Source of the DNA: Talpa occidentalis
Taxonomy: Eukaryota > Chordata > Mammalia > Eulipotyphla > Talpidae
DNA length: 64,000 nt
Direction of reading: 5' to 3'
Assembly: GCF_014898055.3 (NCBI RefSeq)
Contig: NW_023603184.1
Coordinates: 114,318,615 to 114,382,614, forward strand
Below, piece by piece: positions 45,862 to 58,794 of this stretch (its first letter is position 1; every line of letters begins with the position of its first letter). Under the pieces are notes generated by a model. The model was not told the DNA's origin. It made no database searches and saw only the letters and a list, made by a program, of their open reading frames with translations. Position numbers and translations under genes: made by a program.

Positions 45862-46309
45862 AGGTCATTGTTAGTGTCATAAGGTCATACCCTGACAGCA
45901 TTGATAGTTAAGGGGAGTCAGAAAATGAAAAGATAGTAAAATAGATTGTGAGGAACTTAAATATGAAACTTGAAGTCTTTATGCAAAGGAAAAGTCTTAA
46001 ACACCTAGGAAGTAGATAATAAAGAACTAAGTTGGAATCATTTTAGAGGAGGTAGAAAAGAGAGGAGTGACTTAAATCTAATAGCCCTCAATACAAGGCA
46101 GTTGTTTGCATTATTGGCCAGTTTAACTGGCCAGAGCTTCATGTTCATTTTGAGGTTGGGATTTTCATTTCCACACTCTTCTACGCCAAAAACTGAGTAA
46201 AGATTTCACAGGCTTGGCAAAATGAACCTCAATTTTTAGTGAAAAGATGATGTATTATAGGCCTAGCTAGGTTATCCCTAGCTCCCTAAAGAATATCTTA
46301 GCACTTTGT
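45862..46309. other. Unassigned DNA
   Basis: No gene is seen; probably continues the ancient repeat interrupted by the SINE. Confidence 0.4.
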
Positions 46310-46327
46310 TTCCACAAATCCATTCTT

Positions 46328-46603
46328 CTTTCTTCCTTCCTTCCTTCCTTCCTTCCTTCCTTCCTTCCTTCCTTCCTTCCTTCCTTCCTTCCTTCCTTCC
46401 TTTCTTCTTCCTCCTTCCTTCCTTCCTTCCTTCCTTCCTTCCTTTCCTTCCTTCCTTCCTTCCTTCCTTCCTTCCTTTCTTCCTTCCTTCCTTCCTTCCT
46501 TCCTTCCTTCCTTCCTTCCTTCCTTCCTTCCTTCCTTCCTTCCTTCCTTCCTTCCTTCCTTCCTTCCTTCCTTCCTTCCTTCCTTCCTTCCTTCCTTCCT
46601 TCT
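46328..46603. repeat. (TTCC)n microsatellite, about 275 bp, between 18-bp direct repeats
   Basis: Almost pure TTCC units with a few interruptions (TTTCTTCTTCCTCC near 46400, TTTCC near 46442, TTTC near 46476). The 18-mer TTCCACAAATCCATTCTT stands immediately before (46310-46327) and after (ending about 46620). The open frames through it on both strands (KEGR and SFLP repeats) are simply the tetranucleotide read in frame and are not genes. Confidence 0.93.
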
Positions 46604-46620
46604 TCCACAAATCCATTCTT

Positions 46621-47239
46621 ACAGGTAACCAAAACTGTATCATGTAGTTATCTGTTTTTGTTCATGATGTCAGATTGGTCTTTGCTGATTCCCATACCAT
46701 TTTTAATTTGACCAAATGTTGAAGTAAGGGTAACTAGAATTAAACATTAAGATGTGACTAATTTTCCTAGATTATTGAATACTATTTACTATAAAGCCAT
46801 ATTAATATTACTAGAAAAGTATTTCATTATTTTATGATAGAAATCATAAACCTGTATCTGTATGATGAATATATTATTTCTTCTCTTAAATCTTTCTTTT
46901 CTTAAACTTGATTTTTATAAAATAATTCTGCTGGAAAAAGAAGAATTGAAAAAAATAGAGCATTCACATAGACCTTCAACACTTCTTTTACTTGTGTCTT
47001 TTTAGATAGCCCTTTACTATAATTTAAAAACAGCATACCTAGGTTTGTTATTCTTTTTGTCATGATTTTACTTAAAATATAGGACTTAAAAAGATACTAA
47101 AGATTCAAATTTTTTTCTTCTCCTTTTCAAATTTTTATAAAAGGAAAAATAGGAAATTCATATGAAGCGATCTTTCAAAATTAGCTGAGTAAGACAGTTC
47201 TTGGATGTAATATTGAAACAGGTTCTTTTAGTTTTCTGT
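46621..47239. other. Unassigned AT-rich DNA
   Basis: Nothing recognised. Confidence 0.45.
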
Positions 47240-47279
47240 GGAGTTATTTTTAGTGTATTTTAGTTGTGAATTCTTACAT

Positions 47280-47525
47280 TTTCTACCTGATTCTTGGTAC
47301 TAACTGGATAGCCTTCATCAAATTACTTAGTCTCTCTCTATGAACTGAAGGTGAGTTAGAAATAATAGTGTATTAAGGTATTAAGCTACTTTTATGCTTG
47401 TATATCATGCTCACTGAAATGAAAGCCCCACAAAAGCAGGGTTTGTGTGTTCACTTACCCCTAGAGACCCAGAACCTATGAGTGTCCATTGCAGTAGGCA
47501 TTCAAATATTTGATGAGTAAATTGA
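47280..47525 (+). repeat. MIR-like then L2-like 3' end scraps
   Basis: 47285-47350 follows MIR ('caaattacttagtctctctctatgaactgaagg'). 47410-47525 follows the L2 3' end ('aatgaaagccccacaaaagcagggtttgtgtg', 'gagacccagaacctatgagtg', 'gtaggcattcaaatatttgatgag'). Confidence 0.6.
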
Positions 47526-47917
47526 GAAACAAGGAATTCATATCTAGTTTCCGTAAGAGATAGTATGCCTCATCCAACATGCCTAATGCCTTGGAAAGAG
47601 CTGTTAGAGAGATGCATTAAATGTAGGATAATGAATTGGGGCAGGGACTCTACCTTGAACTGACTTTTAGCTTCGTTATTACCTGAGGGCCAGTACTTGG
47701 CAGTCAGTTTTTATCTCAGAGACATTAGCAGGAAACAATGTAAACTGCTCCATGACCTACATAGCTCTGCACAATCTCTCTTGGCAATCTCACTATTGCA
47801 TCTCTTTTCAGATAAAGGAAAAACAGGGTTTTTCAGGGCCCACTTTTTCTATGATTAGTCAGATCATGCGTATATTGTATCTATGTGAGAACTTCAATCC
47901 TGAAATCAATTTTTTTA

Positions 47918-48185
47918 AGTCTTTTTTTTTAAGATTTATTTATTTATACAAGAACTGGGGTTTGGGTCAGAGGTGCAGGAGGGTGAGAGAATTCACCAGA
48001 GAGAGCAGGGACCAGAACAGGCAGATGGACGGAAGACACTGCTGAGGGGAGCAGCGGGTGTGGCAGGAGTGGTCTGCCACGCCATCTGGGTTTCTTCCTG
48101 GCAAGCCAGGAATCGAACCCGCGCTGCAGAAACTGCGGATACCTCCATAGCACAGCACTCAACCTATTGCGCCACCTGGGAGGCC
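47918..48185 (-). repeat. tRNA-derived SINE
   Basis: Reverse orientation, from AAGATTTATTTATTTATACAAGAACTGG to GCCACCTGGGAGGCC. The flanks (CCTGAAATC before, CCTGTGAAATC after) are only roughly alike. Confidence 0.9.
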
Positions 48186-48398
48186 CTGTGAAATCTGAGA
48201 TTGAATGAGATAAAATGAAACAGAGATTTTATTTTTACAAAGTAGACTGGAAGCAAAATGCAGTTGACACTATCTAGTCAACTGATATTTCAATCAGTAA
48301 TTTGAGGAGCAAATTCTAAGAAGTGCTGATAACCCAAGAGAAATTATTTAGCATAACTTGCTTTGCATGTTTTTGTCTACTGAAATGATTACTACATG

Positions 48399-48991
48399 TG
48401 TAACAGGGTGGTCCCCAGGAAAGGGGGAGGTTCCAGGTTCCCTGCCCCACCCAAGGAAGGGTGGAGCTGAGCAGGAAGAGGGGAAGCTGCAGAAGAGACT
48501 GAGGAAGGAAGCAGGATGGAGCCAGGAGACCTGGAGGAGGCACATGGAGCCTAGAGACACGTGAAGAAACTGCGCTTGTCTGTTGGTCGTGGACTAGGTG
48601 ACACAGATGTGGGTGAGACCCGTGGGGAGGTGACCATGGCAGCTTTTATCTTGATGTTGATTTTGCTCTTTTCCTTCCGGGCTTGTCCAGTTGTTTGTGA
48701 CCCTTTTCTGTGGGTCCCCACTGGAAGATGTTTTAGACTTGTGGTAGACTTTGGGGCCTTGTTCTGGGCCGATCCCATATGGATGGACTTTTACCCACGA
48801 GGGGATGGGTAACTTTGGGTGCTTCATTTAGAAACTAGACTCTTTGCCTTACCTGTATTGTTTCCTAGTTTAATTAAAGTTCCTTCCCATTAAAGTCTCC
48901 TATGTTTTGTGTTGATGCGGCGGATGGCAGAACCCATGTAGAATAGGCAGGTTTGCAGGGTTTGGGCTGACCCTCTCCCTGTCCTATAACA
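48399..48991 (+). mobile_element. Solo LTR, family B
   Basis: 593 bp, from TGTAACAGGG to CCTATAACA. The 4-bp duplication CATG lies at 48395-48398 and 48992-48995. Collinear with 35206-35804 throughout, including ATTAAAGTTCCTTCCCATT and GCGGATGGCAGAACC. The 83-codon frame at 48561-48812 corresponds to the one in the first copy but carries no known domain. Confidence 0.92.
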
Positions 48992-49139
48992 CATGGATGT
49001 ATTTTATATGTATATTTTTAAATTTTTATTTATTTTATTTTATTTTAGTTCACTTTTCTATGTCAGAGTGCAACTTGTCAAACTGTGTGTTAATGCCACT
49101 TACTATATATAAGGTATGAGAAACAAGGAGTAAACTTTT

Positions 49140-49394
49140 TTTTTTAAAGATTTATTTATTTATTTATACAAGCACTGGGTACAGTCAGAAGCATGGGAGG
49201 GTGAGAGAATTCACCAGAGCCAGAGCGGGGAACAGAACAGGCAGAGTGACGAAATTCACTGCTGAGGGGAGCAGCGGGTGCAGCAGGAGAGGTCTGCACA
49301 CCATGTGGGACCCTCACGGGCGGCCGGGGATCAAACCGGCGCTGTGGGCAGCTTCGCAGCCTGGCGCTCAACCGCTGCACCACGAGGGGAGGCC
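49140..49394 (-). repeat. tRNA-derived SINE
   Basis: 'CAGTGCTTGTATAAATAAATAAATC' subtype in reverse. Duplication CAAGGAGTAAAC at 49124-49135 and 49395-49406. A short deletion in the head removes part of the B-box flank (GGCGCTGTGGGCAGC). Confidence 0.92.
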
Positions 49395-49406
49395 CAAGGA
49401 GTAAAC

Positions 49407-50855
49407 ATTTTTGATTTAGTTGTTGAAGTCATGTCAACAGATAGTTCTCCTTGAACAGTTTAGGAGGACCCTGAGTTTATTTATAATACATAATAATATG
49501 CCAAATTATACATAAATGACTTAGAATTATAGTATGTTTTTAGAAAGATGTATTTATTTTATATTTTAAATATGCTATTAAATATGTTAGTAGATATGTT
49601 TTACTCTTTTCTGTATTGTGGCATGTATGCTTGCTTCTAACATAGTTAGAAAATAATAGTATGAAGTATTTGCACATGAAAAGGCTTCTCCAAGTTGAAA
49701 GTCCTCATGTACCTATAAGAATATCAGTTAATGAAAATCAGACTTTTTTCTTATGTCTTGATAAAAATGCAAGTTCATGCTAACTTCTTAGTACTGAAAA
49801 ATACATTTATAAAGATGTTTTCTGAGGTGTTAAACCAAACCAAGCCAACTTCTAGAATAGATGCTGCAGTATAAAACTAAACATATCTATTTTTTCTTAC
49901 AGAACACTTCAATATTTATTTTCAAATGTAATAGTAAATTTTAATGAAAAAAAGTAGCCAAAAATTTGATATTTTATCTAAAATTTGTTAAACTGTGAAA
50001 ATGTTTAATAACAATTTAAACAAGTCCTTATCCTATGTTCTGTAGGAAATGCTTTCAAACACATTTATTTTTGAAACTTAGCATTTTGGCACTCCCCCGA
50101 AAAGGACCAAGAACAAAAAATCTGACCTATATAATGAAATTCAGACTACTTCAAACAATGTTTCCTATATTTTTAGATTAAATGTTCTTACTTCTATACT
50201 CTGTATATATTTATGTTTAATAAATTTCCTACACTTTTAAAAGAAATCTGGATTTTGACTATTTCAAAAGAATTATTTCATGCTTTCCCAATATGTACTT
50301 ACATAACTTACTTTACATAAAAAAACACTCAACTTTTCTTGAATTTAAAATTTGAATATGATATCCAAACATTGTATTGTTTTAATAAATCAATTTATTT
50401 TGCTGTTTTTGGTATACTTATCTTTAAATCTGTACTTTCTGATTTTGCTTTTATTATTTGTTTTAACTTACCTAATCTAATTTAAAAGATTTGAAAGTAG
50501 CAAAATAAATAGAAAAATGAAATATTTTCTTTGTTTTCAAACTAACAGAAACTCATAAATAGCAATATTATATTTAATACTAATACAAATTCGGATTAAT
50601 TTCACCATTTTTCCATTAATTTCTCCTGAGTCTTCGATTTACTTGAAATCAAGTGAAAATTATTAAAAAGTAATATAAAATAGTTATGTCACTAAATAGG
50701 GAATATTGAAATAAATATAACTGTGTACACTGTGTCTATTTAAGTATTGTTAGCAATAACTGAGTATCACTTTAAACAGCTTGTAGTATTTTTATTCAGC
50801 TAGCTCTTTAAAAAAAAGCTTAACTATACTTAAAAGAAACTATGGTCTCTCTATA
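49407..50855. other. AT-rich unassigned DNA
   Basis: About 1.45 kb of very AT-rich DNA with no gene, RNA or nameable repeat. Confidence 0.5.
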
Positions 50856-50861
50856 TTTTCT

Positions 50862-51110
50862 TTTCTTGAGATAACATTGCTTTATAACACAGTATATGAT
50901 TTAGGGGAATAGATTCTCACCTCCTCAGATACATGACACCCCCCCCCCATCCAATCAATCCCCATAATCTCTTAACATAGACCCTTGTGACCTTGTGTAC
51001 CTTCCCTCATTGCTCCCATCCCCCAACCTCTTTCCTGCTCTAGTAGCCTCAATTCTGCAGTCATGCTTGTAGGATTTATTTTGGTTTATTTTTTTCATTG
51101 AATTAAAAAG
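50862..51110 (-). mobile_element. L1 3'-end fragment (old), reverse orientation
   Basis: 'ttgagataacattgctttataacacagtatatg...ggggaatag' followed by 'catgacacccccccccc', 'aatctcttaacatagaccc', 'cccatcccccaacctctttcctgctctagt' follows the wording of an L1 3' UTR read in reverse. Its poly(C) run is at 50939-50949. Confidence 0.55.
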
Positions 51111-52560
51111 GGTTATGGTAAAGTTTACTTAGGAATCATATTAAGAATATATAAATGGAATATAATCATCTATTATATTCATCATCATCATATAAATCAT
51201 CTATTATATCATTTGCCACAGTTTGGAAATACTGACTTGAGGGAAATACATTTTATTACCCTTTGATTTGCAGAGGCTTCAGGGTATATGTTGGAATTTT
51301 TTAGAACATAAATAAAAATTCATTATTTTAAAATTTTATACATAGTATCTCTTTAAAATACTTGTTATAGAATATAATTGAGCATAATACATTTATGTCT
51401 TTGAACTTTTTTTGTTGGGGGGAGGAGGTGGAGGTTGGCATTGGGTATTAGGTAGGCTTGTGAAGAAAATAATGTGGCCACCTCATTTGTTTTTATTACT
51501 GTGACATTAACTTTAGTAATGCCATCGAGTAAAGGAGGGAGTTGAAGCTGATTTCAGCTTGTCTGATTTTATATTTTTACAAGAATTACATTAAAAGCAG
51601 TGTCAATATGTAGCTGGGTATAATATTAGTGGTGGCGTTTTAATAATTTAAATTTATAGCTCTTCTTCTACCAGGCAGTTTTTTTAGCTACTTCCCAGTT
51701 TCTCACAACACTGCAGTTCTCCCTTACCTTTGTTATCACAGCTGTTTCATGGAGGTTTATTTTGAAATGTATACTGACTGAAGTTTCTGATGCCACTCTC
51801 AGCTCTTTGTAGAAAGGTCACATTCATTTAAAATGTAGACTTTATGGCTGAGAGGTACATTTGAGTCAGCAAATTTTAATGCCCACTATTGCTCTAACCC
51901 TAATTTGGCTTTCAGTACTTCTTGCTTCATTGCTTGAAATTCGTTCTCAACTTTTCTCTCAGCTCTGGTATTTTCTCACTCCAGTTCATTGCAGCTCTGA
52001 TTTTGTTTCACACTGGTCATATGCTTTCAAAATTTTACCAAGAGGTTTGTAAAAACCTTTTTATCTCTATTTTCTTCTCTTTTCATCATCTGCCCTGTCC
52101 TCATTTGTTCTCATTACTCTTAAACACCACACAAACTGAACAATCAGTAGACCCTTAGGAGATCTTACCTTTGCTTTTACGGTTCTCTCTTATTCACTTA
52201 CTGTTCCTGAAAACCAGCATAAATTCATTAGTCTATTAATATCTACACTCCTTTGTAGTTTGGGCTCATATTTTTTCCTTAGGCTTCTTGGGTTCTCTTT
52301 TGACTGTTCACAAATAAGGTTCAGTATCTCTTTTTTGTCCGAATTGACACTGTTCTTTCTTTTTTATAGCCAGACGCAATCACAGTGGAGAAAGCCTGGG
52401 TTTTATAGTCAGCATATCTGGCATCTGATCGGTTCCCTGTGTAATTGCCATGAGCAGGGAACGAGTTGTGGTATATATTCTCTTACATCTAGGGAATCTA
52501 TTCCTTGCATGCAGAGTTTCAGTTGGGAATAAATAAATGTTTGGAATAAGAATAATCACT
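51111..52560. other. Unassigned DNA
   Basis: No gene is called. The frames at 51861-52158 (hydrophobic by composition) and 52260-52532 have no domain. 52375-52480 ('ggagaaagcctgggttttatagtcagc') may be a MIR scrap. Confidence 0.4.
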
Positions 52561-52561
52561 G

Positions 52562-52800
52562 GGGCCTCCCCAGTGGCCTAGGGGTTAAGTCTCAGTGCTA
52601 TCACCTCTATGGTCTGAGCTCTATTCCCAGCCAGGGAGCTAACCCACATATAGCACAGCAGACCTCTCCTGTCTAGCCCCTTGCTCCCCTTCGCAGTGTA
52701 TTTCAGTAAATCTGCCTGTTCTGCTCCACATTCTGTCTTGGTGAATCCTTTCACCCCCTGCACTTCTGGCTTACACCCCATTTCTTGGATGCAAAAAAAG
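52562..52800 (+). repeat. tRNA-derived SINE, diverged
   Basis: GGGCCTCCCCAGTGG head, shared body (GCAGACCTCTCCTGTCTAGCC), tail CTTGGATGCAAAAAAAG lacking the ATAAATAAAT motif. More decayed than most copies. Confidence 0.85.
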
Positions 52801-53161
52801 CCCAATCATTTATTTATGAAGAAATGATATTTTAATATTTGTTCAAACAATATTCCTGAAAAATCTCTATGTTTTTCCAGTGACAGAAATAATTTCCTTC
52901 TGCAAAAAGTACACCGATATTATTCAAATGCAAGGATTAAATAAAAATGCATTATTGAAGAGATATCGGAAGAAGGCTCTGTGTATGTGTGTTGTGTGTG
53001 TGTGACCATAAGTACAATTTGGGGAAAGAGAAGGTTTTATTCACCATCACTACTTTCTTATTCTTTTCAAGTCTGTGTGCACCCATTAAATGTAGTCAAT
53101 CTCACTGACTTTTAGATTGGTCTGTGGTCACTTATGATTTCTAATACCAATTTTCAATTTT

Positions 53162-53424
53162 TAAAAAAGATTTATTTATGCATACAAGAACTGGGGTGTA
53201 GGCCAGAGGTATAGGGGGGTGAGAGGATTCACCAGAGACAGAGCGGGGAACACAACAGGCAGACTGACCGAAATACACTGCTGAGGGGAGCAGCGGGTGA
53301 GACAGGAGAGGTCTGCTACGCCATATGTGGGTTGCACCCTGGCTAGCCCGGGATGGAACTCCTGCTGCACTGCTTGGATAGTGTCACTTGCTGCGTCTTA
53401 AGCCCTTGCACCACCAGTGAGGCC
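53162..53424 (-). repeat. tRNA-derived SINE
   Basis: 'GTATGCATAAATAAATC' subtype in reverse. CCAATTTTCA occurs on both sides (53147-53156 and 53425-53434). Confidence 0.92.
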
Positions 53425-53439
53425 CCAATTTTCATTTTT

Positions 53440-54725
53440 TTTAAGGGAGAATTGCTATGGCATGGCATCTAGAGATTGTAGGGCATCCAAATTTCTCATT
53501 CTTCTGTGACTTTCTTACCATGTAGCAAGTTATTAGGCAGGAAAAATAAATCCTTAAAATGTTTGCCAATAGAAAATCAAATGATTTACTGATTTGATAG
53601 TAATTTGACAATTTAGTTATATAGTTAAGTCCCTTGAATTTAATAATTTGATTTATGCTTTCTTGTATTTTAAGTAGAACCTTGTTATTGCAGCACACAT
53701 AATGTAAATGCCAGGTGTATTTGTCTTAAGCTTAGTCCAAAGGACTAAAGGAAAATATAGGAGAAGAGATTTAATTACAAGACACACTAATCTGTAGAGC
53801 AGTCTGGACTCTCATGCTGCTCATATACAGCGGACATGTGATTACTCTGAGCACTCTTTTTTATTTATCCAGGATTGAATTAGTAAATGACTGAGTATCA
53901 GTCACTTTTCAGGGAACATTTGATACTAAACCTCTAACAATAACTGCTTAGTGAACATCTAATATGCTAATAAACTTCACTGCTTGCTCTTCAAGAAGAA
54001 TTATATTTAAAAGAGCCTTCTTTTTAATGTTGCATAAGGATGTTTTCTCCCTTTTTAGTGTGACAATTTAGGAACCTTTATGTTTATACTTCAGATTGAT
54101 TAAAATATGATTTTCTTTAGAATTATTGTCTCATTTTTAGTCAACTGAAATCAAGACAAGTATGTCGGTACTAAATGATGCTATTGCATACTGAAAACTT
54201 TTGTTAAAATATATTTTCCAAAATTCAGTGATGTGGTTTTGTGTATCCTTAAACTAGTTTATACGGATTGTGTTGATAAGCTCTGATGTGGGAGACAATG
54301 GGAGATCCTAATATGCCAGAAATATGTGAGGCTATGATTGTAGGTGATGAATTCCTTAGAGAATGCGGTATAATCCCTGATTATCCTTCAGACTAGTGAA
54401 TTTGAATCCAATGGAGATATCAAAAAGAAAATAAAACGAATGTTTAGGTATAGCTCTTGTTACTTCATGCTTTGTTCAACTTCATGTCTGGTCAAAAGGA
54501 ATTAAACTTGATTTTATCTGTTGTTTCTGTCAGTTATTCATATTTATACCTAGAAGAATTATGTAAGAAAAACTCCTTAGTCAGTGTTCATTGACTATAA
54601 CTTTTCTAAATTTTTGAAAGTACCATAAAGATAATGATAATAATTAGAGTAACCTCTTGAATATTGAAAGAAAATACCTTGAAATTTCATATATATTTCA
54701 TTTTATTTAATCATTTTTGGGAGAG
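53440..54725. other. AT-rich unassigned DNA
   Basis: No gene is seen; no nameable repeat. Confidence 0.45.
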
Positions 54726-54729
54726 CAAG

Positions 54730-55065
54730 CTTTCTTTTTCTAACTTTTTATTTGGAAATATTTTCAAACCCAGAATAAATTTGCAAGAATTGTAGAAAAG
54801 ATATCTTTTACCTGCATTAACCTATTATTGATATCTCATTTATGCTATCATTTGTTCTCTCTTTCTCAATATGAGTGTGTAATATGTTTGTATACTATAT
54901 ATCATGTGTACCCACATTTTTTTCCTAAACCATTCGAGGGTGAGAGATTTCTGTTTGTATTTGGAGGTAAGTTTTCTTACCTCCTTTGGTTTTGAATATC
55001 CACCTTTAAGATTTAAGCAAAATATTTTAATTTGATTTAGGTGGTGATAATCCAATAGCATTCTG
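54730..55065 (+). mobile_element. Possible old L1 3'-region scrap
   Basis: 'tttttatttggaaatattttcaaacccagaataaatttgcaagaattgtagaaaagat' followed by 'acctgcattaacctattattgatatct' follows an L1M-type phrase (Latin text 'atttgaaataattttagacttacagaaaagttgcaa...'). Confidence 0.45.
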
Positions 55066-58000
55066 GTAAATTTGTTTATACATTACTACTAATTATTTTC
55101 CTAACTATAATATTTTATACTTTGTTTATGGAGCTTTAGTGAAAATTTGTAGACCATTTACCCCTATCTACCTTTGAGGTATTTCTTAGGACAGCAGAGT
55201 GAAGGTAAGGGTGGTACATGGAAAGTATGCCAATAACTCTGCGTAGGTGCAGTGGTGATTGGAATAGAACAACTCACTAACCTTGTCAATTAGCACGTAG
55301 CCATCAGTTTCTCATTAAAGGTGAATTTTACTCCGAAAATGATATACTGAGCACAAATGTCTAACAGCTCTTATTCTTCATAGATCTTTGATTTCTGAAT
55401 GTTTAGATTAATGCTATGTTTTACTACTGATTTCATTATTATTCTTGTATTCATTGCTCCAAGTAACAATAATTGAATATATATGTCTGTAGCCTTAAAA
55501 CACAGTTACAGAGGACATGTTACTACTTTCTTTGTGACTTTTACTATATTGGAGTAGAGACTTTCACATATGCTGACTGATTTAAATGACGATATACCTC
55601 ACAGAAATGCTGTGCTTTAGCTTTATCTTCTTAAATCTGTGGGATCAGCACAGCATTGTCCTAGAGGACCTGATGGGATAGTTGAAGGATGTGTATAGTT
55701 TACATTACACATGTCAACTCTCAATTAGTACTTCAGCATACATACACTCTCTATAAACTTTCAGTTTAATAATATTCTAATAACAGATACTTTATTATTT
55801 TATGCATCTATTGAATGCTCAGTACTTTACTTATATTGGCATTATTTTTTACCAAAATCTTGCAAAATTAATCAAATTATGTTCTACAGATGAGAAGAAT
55901 AAAGCTTCAAGGTTTAAAAATCTTTTACCTTTTAGGTAGTAACACCCCCCCCCCTTTATTGGATTAACGTGAGAATCCAGAGCCGAGCACACAGCTTATA
56001 CTCTTTCTGTTTAACTGTTAATGCTGCTGTTATTACTCTTATCAGTGCTAGTGTTCCAGCTAGTAGCTTAACTGAGGTTTTGGAGATCTGAATCTAAAGT
56101 CTGCTGATGATATTTTATATTATTGGACGATAAATGAAGTGAACTCTTGATGTGGTTTTATTAATTATCATTGTGCAGCAGTATTTTTAATTATTGTAAA
56201 GAAATCAGACATTAATGGCCTTCTGGAGTAAGTAAAGTTCTGACTTTAACTTCCAAAGCCATCTTTTAATTCCCAGATCTGACACTTGTGTTTCATGCTG
56301 ATGCCTCTGTTCCTAGAAGCTCTGCAACAGATGGTGGCCATTGTGTAGACTCAGCACAGTTCTCCTGGACTGTGTTGCCAACTCAGCAGAATTCTGCAGA
56401 TGAACAGTCTGTCTATACAAATACAAGGCATCTATAAAACCAGATGAAAAAGAATTTTATTAAACTGCTTGAGGGTTACAACTGAAGTCTGTTCTTGGTG
56501 TGGCATTTTGTGTCAGATTTAAAAAGCCCATGGCCCAAAAGCTACTTCACCCTAAGGCCATTTAGCAAATAGGCTGGCGTCAGATTCCAGATAAACCACA
56601 AGTTTACATTTTACATTGAGACCATTTTTATCAGAGGGCACTGTGTTCTACAAGTGCCCATGTGAGGGCAAGATGCCTGGTGTACAGAACATGCAACTGC
56701 TGAATGCCCTAGGGAATAATGATAAGGGAATGAGATTCCTGTGCCAACAAAGGACTCTTTGTTTCACAGAAATTTTCATCATTTTGGGCAGGATTATTTG
56801 AATTCAGTAATAGATGAGCAAGGCTTACTCTGCTTGTGCCTATAAAGTGGAAATCATTACTTGTCATGTGGAAACCATTTCTTTGGAGAAAAGAGGATTG
56901 CTGTTTTTCTGCTACCCCTTGCAGGTTTCCCTGGGTTTGGTCATATTACAAAATTTTCTGTGACATGATTGGGACTCCAGGGATGATTTATAGTGAAGTT
57001 AATGGACCTTAGGCTTCAGAGTTTTTTTATTTTCCCAAGTTCTGTCCACCATCGTGGGCCTTATTCACATGATCATATGTAAATTTGCAATTAAGATGCT
57101 TCAAACATAGTCAAGGACTGCAGCCTTTTTGCACTTCTGCCCTCCTCTGTCATATTTCCACTAGTGCAAAGTGTGTTAGAGGGGCCCTGGGCAATTTTGG
57201 AATCTAATGGGATGCTGAGTTGGAGATTTATTTGAGGCTTCCTAGGATTATTAGTATGAACCATATGGAGTTGTCTTTTCTGGAGGTGGAAGATGATTGA
57301 ATATTGGCAATTTCTTATGGTCATATGCGGTTTGAAGGTACTTCAGTGTATGATTAAGTTAACTCTACTGTCCTGGTAAAGAAATGTCTTCCAGGAATCT
57401 GCCAACTATTCATTGAACCTACATACCCAGTGTGATAACTGAAAGTAGTTGCGTCTGTCCCTAAATAGGAAGCATATAGAATGGGATTCCAATAACATAC
57501 AGATTTTTCTCCATGAACGCCAAGATCCCTTTACAGATTTTTTACATAATTTATTAAATTGGATGCCAGTCACTGGCACAATTCAAGAAGCAAGGTTGCT
57601 CAGGTTCTAGATGGCTTCATTATCCTGAGTCATTTTTCAAAATTCCAGCTAGTGTTTGCTGGATCAGCTTTGTGGCAAGACAGATTTGTGCTTTGCAGAA
57701 CCATATATTCACAGTATGGGTGACTTTAACCCTCTGAGAACTATATAAATGACTAATAAATCATACTCTCAAGCACCATAAGGTAGTGATAAAATTGACT
57801 TTGTCTTTTGCTTCTTAAAATAAATTAGAGAGGGAGGGGGCAAGAAGCTTCCTGATAATGATACCTTTAGTTTCTAAAAAGTGTACTTTTATTTCTGTAC
57901 CATCATAGCTGATGGGAATAGCAAAATACTTAATCAACATTTGTTGAACAAATGTATGAATAAAGGAATGAAAACAATCTCCCAATTCTCATGTGCCATC

Positions 58001-58785
58001 TTGGAATATTTAATTCTCTTTTTCAGCTTAGCGTCAGAGAACCTTAAGACTCATGTCAGAACATCTGAGATCAAGGTTAGGCATTTTAACAAACCATCTG
58101 TATTAAACAAAAAATAAATCAGAAATCAATCATAGTAACAAAACTGATTTCTGAGCAAAAAGGTATGTAATGAATGAAATGAAAACATGAGTATGTTAAA
58201 GTATATAAGGTTAAGTCTCAAGGGTTAATGTTAGAGTAAACATCAAAACCATCATCTCTATCTTTTGTCATTCTTGTGTATCATCAGTTTCCCTTTCAAG
58301 AAAATGAAGACATATAGGTATCATCAGTGAATGAGCGTCTTGTCTTAATGAAACTTTGGGATTGTATGTGAAAGACCTTTTTTAAACATATGGCCAAATA
58401 TTCTACTATTTCTCCTGATGGTATGTTACTCTGATTGCTTTTTGCCTTATCTTTGGGGATGACCAAGGAGATGCTACTAGAATTATTGAATATATGTTGA
58501 AAATAAATTCTCCTGCATGAATTCATCAGTTTTCACAAGTAAAGCAGATGTTTGCTTTTTTACCCCATTACTTTATCTTTTCTTCTAACTGCACCACTTT
58601 GAGGAGTTTGGAAAACTAACAAGAGAATGCTTTTCTTATTGCTGCAGACATATCCTCAAATATTAGAAAAACAAGGAATTAGAGGTTCTACTAATGCATG
58701 CTCCTCAAAAAGATTTTCTTTACAGAACCCTTGTCAGCAAGATGAAGTGTCTCATAAGACACTTGATATATTCATGGTGGATGAT
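55066..58785. other. About 3.7 kb without SINEs or recent TEs
   Basis: A second long stretch free of recent insertions. There is a poly(C) run at 55944-55954. No coding exon, RNA or named repeat is recognised; short frames (56616-56801, 57091-57324, 57881-58117) have no domain. Confidence 0.45.
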
Positions 58786-58794
58786 GTAGAATGG

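Noticed and set aside
46267..46647. 113-121-codon frames on both strands with KEGR and SFLP repeats
   Set aside because: These are the (TTCC)n microsatellite translated; the tetranucleotide has no stop in those frames.
51861..52158. Membrane protein in two overlapping frames
   Set aside because: Hydrophobic translation is expected of T-rich DNA; no known family, no splice or start context.
57881..58117. 78-codon frame as a small gene
   Set aside because: AT-rich, no domain, no similarity I can recall, no CpG or promoter nearby.
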